Assembly: GCA_964640545.1 (NCBI GenBank)
Contig: CAZXHL010000063.1
Span: forward strand, 1 to 14,574
From: JBGSZX01 sp964640545
GTDB lineage: Bacteria; Bdellovibrionota; UBA2428
Direction of reading: 5' to 3'
Length of the DNA stretch: 14,574 nucleotides
Shown piece by piece: positions 7,572-13,227 of this stretch (positions within the stretch are counted from its first letter, which is position 1; each line of letters begins with the position of its first letter). The position numbers were made by a program, and so were the translations under genes. The notes beneath the pieces are model-generated. The model was not told the DNA's origin. It did no database searches and worked only from the letters and a program-made list of their open reading frames with translations.

Positions 7572-7982
7572 TCAGCCACCTAGCCTTTGGCTAGACCCTA
7601 AAGCTTGTTTCCACGCGTCGGACGGGGGAACAAGCTTTCTTTGTTTGAGGTCGAAGAGTCCGAAGGCAAAGATGGCTGAAGCACAAAGCTCACCATCTTG
7701 ATTGACCATCTCTTGCTTGAGATGCCCTACCTTCCCTTCGTAGTCCACTAAAGATGTTTGAATCTCAATAACATCACGTGCTTTGATCTCTTTTTTAAAC
7801 TGCAAATTTACTTCCAGAATCACAGAGCCCTGACCAAGCTTTTGAATGGTTTTCATACCGTAACCACCTGAAGTGATGAGTTCCCAGCGGGCTTCTTCAA
7901 GTAACACCAAATAATTGGCGTTGTTGAGGTGCCCGTAAAAATCCAAATAGGTTTCTCGAATGATAACGCTGTATTTGTGCAT
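7572..7982 (-). CDS. acyl-CoA thioesterase, 4HBT/YbgC-FadM-like hotdog
   Basis: A second hotdog-fold thioesterase, of the 4-hydroxybenzoyl-CoA thioesterase/YbgC type and distinct from the YciA-like one. In 136 residues it shows the family signature at the first turn and central helix: Asp14 in YLDFYGHLNNANYL (12-25) and the following LEEAR (28-32), matching the D-x-x-GH-x-NNxxY pattern. Asp14 is the expected catalytic residue. A basic strand (LQFKKEIKARD) follows as in FadM. The last codons (SSQRLGG) lie within a perfect inverted repeat (7580-7594), so the C-terminal tail may be extended beyond the fold. No strong Shine-Dalgarno: GGTGA lies 12 bases before the ATG. Substrate unknown; it is convergent with the RRM gene. 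Confidence 0.88.
   Translation of the reverse strand: MHKYSVIIRETYLDFYGHLNNANYLVLLEEARWELITSGGYGMKTIQKLGQGSVILEVNLQFKKEIKARDVIEIQTSLVDYEGKVGHLKQEMVNQDGELCASAIFAFGLFDLKQRKLVPPSDAWKQALGSSQRLGG
7580..7594. repeat. perfect 6-bp inverted repeat at the thioesterase 3' end
   Basis: CTAGCC (7580-7585), TTT, GGCTAG (7589-7594). It sits inside the last codons of the minus-strand thioesterase and could form a hairpin in transcripts from either side. No T run follows on either strand, so it is not a standard terminator. Confidence 0.6.
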
Positions 7983-8061
7983 GTAGGGAATATTTCACCA
8001 ATAACGTCAACAATGCAAGGGCTTGATTAATTGAGGCTTTCGCCTTTCAATAATAAAAGGT

Positions 8062-8949
8062 ATGCGACAAGCCAGAAACTTCATGACTCTCAATCCTCAC
8101 GTTTTTAGCCTAGAAGACACGGTTCAAGATGTCACAGAAGGTTTTGTTCGCAAACATCTGACTTCGGCTCCAGTCGTCGACAAATACGGAAAGCTCGTGC
8201 ATATGATATCAGAAGTGGCACTCATCAAAATTTTTGCCATTGATAAAATGTTGTTTGGCAATCAAGCGACATTGGACTCTCGCAAACAACTTTTGGATGT
8301 AGCAGACTCAGTTAACTTGAGTGACGGAGTTGATGTTGTTCTTAAACAACTTTTGAAGTCAAAACTCCACCGCATCGCAGTTATTGATAGTTCCGATAGA
8401 CTCCAAGGTATCATTAGTCCGAAGGACATTCTCCGCACCCTGCAGGGGGATCAGAATCTAGCCTCTCAAAAAAACAGAGCTCAACTGGATGAGTCTCGCG
8501 ACAAGATCCGAGAAGCTTTTAGCGAAGGCAAAAGTGTCGATGGTGTCCTAGACTACTACCAGCAGATCTATGAAAGTGCCCCGTATATGATTCACTCGGT
8601 GGATCATACTGGAGTGATCGTGGCGTGTAATAGGAAAATGCATGAAGAACTCGGATATCTTCCGGGAATGCTTGTTGGAAAAAAAATAGAAGATCTTTAC
8701 AGCGAAGAATTTCATGAGGATGTCCGTGATTCTTTAAAGGTGCTTATTCAGGGCGGCGGCCCCATTACGGTCTTGTCTGAGATGAAGATGGCAAATAAAG
8801 GTTTAATGGCCGTAGAGGTTCAAAGCTCCGTATTTCTAGATTCCCATCAGAATGTTGCGGGGACAATCTCAGTGACGAGGCCTCTAAAGGAAAGTTTCAC
8901 TGATATGCTCTCAAAAGATATGGAAAACATTTTACAAGAGTTTGAATGA
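8062..8949 (+). CDS. CBS-CBS-PAS sensory protein without output domain
   Basis: Cytoplasmic sensor-like protein of 295 residues. A tandem CBS pair (about 1-60 and 75-128) opens with FMTLNPHVFSLEDT and ends the second unit with LQGIISPKDILRTL; such pairs bind adenine nucleotides. A charged helix (about 130-165) leads to a PAS domain (about 166-275): YESAPYMIHSVDHTG, then CNRKMHEELGY and GKKIEDLY, a normal PAS core. The protein ends about 20 residues later, with no kinase, GGDEF, methyl-accepting or DNA-binding domain, so it must act by contact with a partner. It converges on a CheY-like regulator 24 bases away. The start at 8062 keeps the first CBS strand whole; AAAAGG is almost touching it, so an ATG at 8083 is possible but would cut that strand. 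Ligands are unknown. Confidence 0.88.
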   Translation: MRQARNFMTLNPHVFSLEDTVQDVTEGFVRKHLTSAPVVDKYGKLVHMISEVALIKIFAIDKMLFGNQATLDSRKQLLDVADSVNLSDGVDVVLKQLLKSKLHRIAVIDSSDRLQGIISPKDILRTLQGDQNLASQKNRAQLDESRDKIREAFSEGKSVDGVLDYYQQIYESAPYMIHSVDHTGVIVACNRKMHEELGYLPGMLVGKKIEDLYSEEFHEDVRDSLKVLIQGGGPITVLSEMKMANKGLMAVEVQSSVFLDSHQNVAGTISVTRPLKESFTDMLSKDMENILQEFE

Positions 8950-8973
8950 AATGCTCAAATACAAATATATAGA

Positions 8974-9468
8974 CTAGGAACCATCACCAAAAACTCTAAT
9001 TGCCATGAGTTCTTGAATTTTCTTCATTGAATCTAAAATTTCTGCAGACTGTTTATCTCCAGTCTGTTTGATGAGCTCTAGAACTTTTTTGCGGGCACGC
9101 CCGAGTTCGGCCGCTACAGCGACTATTTCTAAGACCTGTTCTTCTTTGTATGGTTTCTCTAAAATATCGGTAGCGCCAAGGCGAAGAGCCTTGACCACAT
9201 GTTTGAAATCCACGTATGCGCTTAGAATGACGACTGGTAAATCAGGGAAATAGCTGCGTAAGGAAGAAATCAATTCAAGTCCGGACATTTTAGGCATCGA
9301 AAGGTCGGTCACCAAAACATCGGGCAAATTGCCCTTTAGGGACTCATAAGCTTCTCTTGGGTCAGAAAAAGCTTTGACTTCGTAGATTCCTTCATGGCTC
9401 AGTAAGCTATTCAGATTGTCCAAGATATCGACTTCATCTTCAACAATAGCAATAGTATACTTAATCAC
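8974..9468 (-). CDS. CheY-like response regulator with C-terminal helix
   Basis: Receiver-domain signalling protein. Counting from the GTG at 9468 (164 residues), the phosphorylation site is complete: acidic pair Glu10-Asp11 (IVEDE), phospho-acceptor Asp55 (VTDLSMP), Ser83 (ILSAY) and Lys105 (LEKP). After the receiver (to about 120) comes a helical, charged tail of some 40 residues with no recognisable output domain, so it probably works by protein contact. An in-frame TTG at 9489 would add seven residues, but it overlaps the likely -10, and the receiver's first strand begins right after the GTG. Gene order: convergent with the CBS-PAS gene, divergent from the pseudo-receiver regulator. No histidine kinase is nearby, so the phosphodonor must be encoded elsewhere. 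Confidence 0.92.
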   Translation of the reverse strand: MIKYTIAIVEDEVDILDNLNSLLSHEGIYEVKAFSDPREAYESLKGNLPDVLVTDLSMPKMSGLELISSLRSYFPDLPVVILSAYVDFKHVVKALRLGATDILEKPYKEEQVLEIVAVAAELGRARKKVLELIKQTGDKQSAEILDSMKKIQELMAIRVFGDGS

Positions 9469-9488
9469 AATAAGGAAAGAATACGGCA

Positions 9489-9518
9489 ATTATCGGAAAT
9501 AGCCAATATACCTACCAA
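9489..9518 (-). promoter_or_regulatory. candidate promoter of the response regulator
   Basis: On the minus strand: TTGGTA (9518-9513, 4/6), an 18-base spacer, GATAAT (9494-9489, 5/6). The start would fall near 9482, giving a leader of about 14 bases to the GTG at 9468. This argues against the TTG start at 9489. Confidence 0.4.
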
Positions 9519-9523
9519 AAAAC

Positions 9524-9532
9524 TGATACAAT
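9524..9532 (+). promoter_or_regulatory. extended -10 element for the winged-helix regulator
   Basis: TGATACAAT: TG at the extended position, one base, then TACAAT (5/6 to consensus). The start would be near 9539, leaving GGAAG (9540-9544) as the Shine-Dalgarno for the ATG at 9550. Confidence 0.45.
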
Positions 9533-9549
9533 AGGAAACGGAAGTGGAA

Positions 9550-10224
9550 ATGAAGCAGAGGTGGACAATATACTTAGCCGGTGTTGACCAGATTCAATTT
9601 AGAATTTTTTCCAAAATCCTAAATGATCTTGTGTCTATATCGACGTTGTCGTTAGCTGATTTGGCCACAGAAACTTTCTCTAAAAGCAATTCGATTATTT
9701 TTGCAGACCTGCGGAAACATTCTGACTTTAGATTGAATTTGTTGTCTGGGCAGTGGCCTGAGCAACTCCGAGCGTACACGTGGATTTGGGGACCGGATGA
9801 CTCCTATTACAGGCGCGAGTTTTATAAGCATGGACTGTTGTCGTATTTTCCAGAGGATTTTCATCCATTGGAATTGAGGTCGGCCGTTCTTGGAATGCTC
9901 TTAAATCAAAAAGCCATCGTTCCTAAATTGGACATAAAGTTACCGGGAGACTTGCGGCTGGACCCCTCCATGCAACAATTATATTATCAGAACAATAGCT
10001 GCGCTTTATCGTCGACCGAATTTCGAATTTTTAGTGTTCTCATCGGCGCTGAGAGTACATTTGTGTCCAGAAATGACATTCGAGACCGAGTCTGGGGAAA
10101 AGACTTTAATATCACGGTCAGGTCTATCGACTCTCACATATCAAGAATGCGTCGTAAGATCCCCGACGAGTTATTGACGATAGAGTCAGATCGTAACAAT
10201 GGATACCACCTAAAGGTCAAATAA
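9550..10224 (+). CDS. OmpR-type winged-helix regulator with degenerate receiver
   Basis: DNA-binding protein of 224 residues. The C-terminal half (about 126-224) is a winged helix of the OmpR/PhoB class: LSSTEFRIFSVL, then SRNDIRDRVWG, then the recognition-helix region RSIDSHISRMRRKI, and a wing ending NNGYHL. The N-terminal half has the length and strand-helix rhythm of a receiver but lacks the acidic pair after strand 1 (LAGVDQ) and the strand-5 Lys before Pro (YFPED). An Asp is left near the phospho-site (FADLRK, Asp53), so it is best called a pseudo-receiver, probably not controlled by normal phosphotransfer. A GTG six bases upstream (9544) is an alternative start with AGGAAA before it; ATG is chosen because the predicted transcript begins after AGGAAA. 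Divergent from the CheY-like gene; targets unknown. Confidence 0.87.
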   Translation: MKQRWTIYLAGVDQIQFRIFSKILNDLVSISTLSLADLATETFSKSNSIIFADLRKHSDFRLNLLSGQWPEQLRAYTWIWGPDDSYYRREFYKHGLLSYFPEDFHPLELRSAVLGMLLNQKAIVPKLDIKLPGDLRLDPSMQQLYYQNNSCALSSTEFRIFSVLIGAESTFVSRNDIRDRVWGKDFNITVRSIDSHISRMRRKIPDELLTIESDRNNGYHLKVK

Positions 10225-10240
10225 GCTCCTGTTTTCTTAC

Positions 10241-10269
10241 TTGCTGTGGCCATTTGGCTACCGTAGAAT
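10241..10269 (+). promoter_or_regulatory. promoter with leaderless geometry for the secreted protein gene
   Basis: TTGCTG (10241-10246), a 17-base spacer, TAGAAT (10264-10269, 5/6). Six bases separate it from the ATG at 10276, so transcription should begin at the start codon. No Shine-Dalgarno is present. Confidence 0.5.
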
Positions 10270-10275
10270 TTTGTT

Positions 10276-11082
10276 ATGACGATTCTCCCTTCTATGAAAA
10301 AATTTCTCCTTTCTTCGGCCATCCTTAGTTCTGGCTACGCAATTGCTGAAACAACTTTTAATGAAGTTTTACTTAAGGCTATGAAAGAGCTTCATCAGGG
10401 CGGTGGATATAGTGTAAAGAAGCCGGCAAGTGATTTGTTGAAAGCATCCATCCGTGTGGAGAAAGATAAGTTGGTTGTCGACATGACAGCTAAAGGACCA
10501 ACCTACTGTTCGGGAGCAACTTACTTAGCTTTTTTAAAAGCAGTTGATAACGTAAATCTTAAGCTAGCCACGGGTGTGGCCTCTAGACTTCGCACGGTGG
10601 ACGAAAATGAAAGATGGCTCGGTGATGGATACGGGCTTTGGGGACGTTGGAATGCTAACGGCCCAGGGACTGCCATGGTTGTCAAGGAGTTGGACCTGGG
10701 TGTTAATTTTCTGGATGATGATTTTTCTGAAGCTAAGGCCGGTGACTTCTTAAAAATCTTTTGGACAACTGCCGTTGGTAGAAAAGAGCGCGGTCACTCT
10801 GTTGTTTTTACTCGTGTGATCCCCGAAGGGGCGATTGGCCGACGGGTGAAACAAGTTTGCTATTGGAGTAGTCAAGGTACGGTTGGTATCGGCGAAGACT
10901 GTAAAGAACGAGATGAGCTTAAGAATATGATTTTCTCTCGTATCACCAAACCGTGGAACATCAACAAGGTTAAAAGTCTTCCCGCCAAAAACGACTATCT
11001 CGCTAGCCTTCTAAAAACAGAGTCTTCATTTGAAGAAGCTGTAAAAATGACCGGCACGTTGAAAAAATTCAAAACGAAATGA
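10276..11082 (+). CDS. secreted protein with NlpC/P60-like Cys and His motifs
   Basis: Exported 268-residue protein. The N-terminus has a Sec signal (MKKF from residue 7, hydrophobic core, YAIA then Glu25). Three spaced motifs recall NlpC/P60 and related papain-like peptidases or amidases: Cys78 at a helix start (TYCSGATYLAFL), Gly156-Asp157 before a strand (AGDFLKIFW, like the PGDLVFF of the family) and His174 (RGHSVVF). If correct, it would cleave peptidoglycan peptides or similar bonds in the periplasm; overall similarity is weak, so this is inference. Two further cysteines (195 and 209) may form a disulfide. The start at 10276 fits the leaderless promoter; an ATG at 10294 gives a shorter signal peptide. 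Its stop is one base from that of the convergent acetyltransferase gene. Confidence 0.78.
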   Translation: MTILPSMKKFLLSSAILSSGYAIAETTFNEVLLKAMKELHQGGGYSVKKPASDLLKASIRVEKDKLVVDMTAKGPTYCSGATYLAFLKAVDNVNLKLATGVASRLRTVDENERWLGDGYGLWGRWNANGPGTAMVVKELDLGVNFLDDDFSEAKAGDFLKIFWTTAVGRKERGHSVVFTRVIPEGAIGRRVKQVCYWSSQGTVGIGEDCKERDELKNMIFSRITKPWNINKVKSLPAKNDYLASLLKTESSFEEAVKMTGTLKKFKTK

Positions 11083-11083
11083 T

Positions 11084-11950
11084 TTAAGTATTTGAGTCTG
11101 GAAGCTGACGAATCCACATGTTCATATCTTCCAGTCCTTCTCCGATTCGGCAAGATTGATGAACTTGTCCGCAATACTGAAAACCAAGCTTTTTAAAAAG
11201 TACGTTGATCCCGGGCACACGAGATCTGGAATACGTAAAAGCCGACTTATATCCCATTTCCTTAAGGTCTTGCATGAGGTCCAAAAGAATTGAAAACATC
11301 AATCCTTTTTTACGGTGAGCAGGGTCTGTCGCACAATCCGTGAGCTCAGCCGTTTGTGCTATTGAGACTAAATCAGCTGATGCACAAGCTATCATTTCAC
11401 CGTTTTCCTTGATGTATCTAAAGGGCACGCCGTCTTCAATCTGCTTAAGAACATATTCAGGATTGTGACTGGGAGTTGGATAGTCGAAGAAAGTTTTGTC
11501 GATCAAATTCGCAATGTCTGCGGCATCCTCTGCCTTCGCGCGGCAGGTGGCTACATGAGGCTCGTCGCACATTTTTTCATCTTCAATTGCGTTGTGATTG
11601 ATGATGATGGACGTCACTTTGGCAAATTCCTTCGGATTGGCCAGGCTATATCTACTGGCATCAAGGTTCAAAGTCAGAACTCCGCAATCGCGAGTGCCAT
11701 TATAAAAATTAGGAAGGATTCCGGCGAGTGTGTAGCCGAATTTAACAAGCGGATCGACCAAGTCTTGATCTACCATGGTTAGAATTTTTCCTCGTTTTAG
11801 GCATGTAGCGGCCCCCGCGAGAAAGAAAGCAAGAGCTTGTGGGTCGGTAATTGTAGGGTGATCACAACGAATTCTATCAGAATGTGGGTCGTCCTGAAGT
11901 GTGATGTGAGCATCACCTAGTTTGAGTTGGAGATTTTCAGGGATTTGCAC
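11084..11950 (-). CDS. ablB: AblB-like beta-lysine N6-acetyltransferase (GNAT)
   Basis: GNAT-family acetyltransferase of 288 residues resembling AblB, which acetylates beta-lysine to the osmolyte N6-acetyl-beta-lysine using acetyl-CoA. Matches to AblB as I know it: FFDYPTPSHNPEYV (154-167), AELTDCATDPAHRKKGL (201-217) with the acetyl-CoA loop HRKKGL, FTYSRSRVPGIN (238-249), FKKLGFQYCGQ (252-262) and the C-terminal EDMNMWIRQL (274-283). The first 130 residues form the extra N-terminal domain expected of this family. AblB normally pairs with lysine 2,3-aminomutase (AblA), absent here, so another amine substrate is possible. Start: GTG at 11950, the first start after an in-frame TAA; no Shine-Dalgarno is visible. 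Divergent from the DUF3095 gene, convergent with the secreted protein gene. Confidence 0.75.
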   Translation of the reverse strand: MQIPENLQLKLGDAHITLQDDPHSDRIRCDHPTITDPQALAFFLAGAATCLKRGKILTMVDQDLVDPLVKFGYTLAGILPNFYNGTRDCGVLTLNLDASRYSLANPKEFAKVTSIIINHNAIEDEKMCDEPHVATCRAKAEDAADIANLIDKTFFDYPTPSHNPEYVLKQIEDGVPFRYIKENGEMIACASADLVSIAQTAELTDCATDPAHRKKGLMFSILLDLMQDLKEMGYKSAFTYSRSRVPGINVLFKKLGFQYCGQVHQSCRIGEGLEDMNMWIRQLPDSNT

Positions 11951-11992
11951 GACACGGGGACGTTAGCACACTTCGGAGTTTTTTTAAACCCA

Positions 11993-12020
11993 TTGTCCTT
12001 CCTCAAAATAGCTATAGAAT
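11993..12020 (+). promoter_or_regulatory. promoter with leaderless geometry for the DUF3095 gene
   Basis: TTGTCC (11993-11998, 4/6), a 16-base spacer, TAGAAT (12015-12020, 5/6), then six bases to the ATG at 12027. Same -10 hexamer and same distance as at 10264-10276. No Shine-Dalgarno. Confidence 0.5.
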
Positions 12021-12026
12021 ACAAAT

Positions 12027-13190
12027 ATGAGCAGTCAGGATGATTTTTTTTCTGAAATGCCAAGTTTTGATAGTTTTAATTCCGTATCAAAATTGGTTAA
12101 TTATTCTCAAGTTCCTGAATCGTGGCTCATTTGGATTGCAGATATCAAAGGCTCAACTAAGGCTATTGAGGCAGGTCGCTATAAAGAAGTGAACCTACTT
12201 GGTGCTGCCTGTATCGCGGCCGCAACAAACACCCTGAAAGACAAAGAGATCCCGTATATTTTTGGTGGAGACGGAGCCACATTGTTAACTCCTGCGAAAG
12301 ACTTTGATGTGTTAAAGGACGCGATGTCGCAATTGATATTGCTGGCAGATCAAGGCTTTAATTTGGAGCTTCGAGTTGGCGCGGTACCTGTCGAGGTACT
12401 TCTTTTCGCTGGGCACCCTATTTTTTTGGCCAAGCATCGACTGACTTCGGGAAAATATCTGAGTGCCATTTCTGGTGGGGGAATTTCTTATGCGGAGAAA
12501 TTGATCAAAACCGAAGGTAATAAATTTCTCATCGAGAAAGCAAAAAATAGAAATAGAGATATGTTGGAAGGACTTTCTTGTCGATGGCAACCTATACAGG
12601 CTAGGAATGGTGTGATTACAACATTGATCATTGCTTCCCCAAATGTAGATGATTCCGATCTCATCTACCCCCATATTTTAAGTGGCTTAGAAAATATTTT
12701 GGAAGCAGAATTGGCTAGCGCCAATCCTTTGCTTAATGAGAAAAAGTACTATGATGGGTTTTTCAAAAATTTCAAATCAGATCTAAAGCTTTCTAAAAAA
12801 GTATTTAGCATTAAAACCTTCAAACGCATGATGGGATCAGTTCTTGCATTCCTAATTTTCAAATGGAAATTTAAATTTATACTGAGTGAGATGCAGCGGT
12901 ATGAACAATCTTTGGCTTATCACTCAGATTTTCAGAAATTTGAAGGCTGTGTAAAGATGACCCTTGACTGCACTCCCGATCAAGTCGACAAGATCGAAGC
13001 CTTTTTGAATGAAGAGTTGCAAATGGGTAAAATCTTTTATGGCATTCAAAAGTCGAGCTCAACCTTGATGACCTGTTTCGTGGCAAGTACGGATGAGGGT
13101 CAGCACATCCATTTCGTTGACGCGTCTGATGGTGGGTACACTCTAGCGGCCAAGGGAATGAAGGCTCAGATGAAGGCTGCAGCTCAATAG
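12027..13190 (+). CDS. DUF3095 protein, class III nucleotidyl cyclase-like
   Basis: 387-residue protein that I recognise as DUF3095, a family of unknown function. Its N-terminal half looks like a class III adenylate/guanylate cyclase domain: IADIKGST with Asp39 and FGGDGATLL with Asp82, 43 residues apart as the two metal-binding Asp residues are in true cyclases, then LRVGAVPVEV (115-124) and GGGISYAEKL (150-159). That last stretch aligns with the cyclase VNxAxRL motif, but the catalytic Asn and Arg positions are Ser154 and Lys158, so cyclase activity is doubtful. The C-terminal half carries family motifs DFQKFEG (301-307), LMTCFV (347-352) and HIHFVDASDGGY (360-371). A hydrophobic, basic stretch (about 267-286) may touch the membrane. 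No adjacent partner suggests a pathway. Possible role: nucleotide signalling or nucleotide binding. Confidence 0.85.
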   Translation: MSSQDDFFSEMPSFDSFNSVSKLVNYSQVPESWLIWIADIKGSTKAIEAGRYKEVNLLGAACIAAATNTLKDKEIPYIFGGDGATLLTPAKDFDVLKDAMSQLILLADQGFNLELRVGAVPVEVLLFAGHPIFLAKHRLTSGKYLSAISGGGISYAEKLIKTEGNKFLIEKAKNRNRDMLEGLSCRWQPIQARNGVITTLIIASPNVDDSDLIYPHILSGLENILEAELASANPLLNEKKYYDGFFKNFKSDLKLSKKVFSIKTFKRMMGSVLAFLIFKWKFKFILSEMQRYEQSLAYHSDFQKFEGCVKMTLDCTPDQVDKIEAFLNEELQMGKIFYGIQKSSSTLMTCFVASTDEGQHIHFVDASDGGYTLAAKGMKAQMKAAAQ

Positions 13191-13204
13191 TAGTAAGTTA
13201 AGGC

Positions 13205-13227
13205 ATCTCTATAAAGAGATTTATATT
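13205..13227 (+). terminator. AT-rich hairpin between convergent genes
   Basis: ATCTCT (13205-13210), loop ATAA, AGAGAT (13215-13220), followed by TTATATT. A 6-bp stem and a T-rich tail in the 35-base gap after the DUF3095 stop suggest a weak intrinsic terminator for that gene. Confidence 0.45.

Noticed and set aside
7531..7600. Homology between the hairpin cluster here and the element at the window end
   Set aside because: They share only short GC-rich words followed by GGTTTT; loops and stems differ.
8034..8047. Small hairpin AGGC-TTTC-GCCT upstream of the CBS-PAS gene as a terminator or riboswitch
   Set aside because: Only four to five pairs and not followed by a T run; too small to support a call.
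9469..9489. TTG start at 9489 for the response regulator
   Set aside because: It overlaps the best -10 (GATAAT) and adds residues before the first receiver strand; GTG at 9468 fits better.
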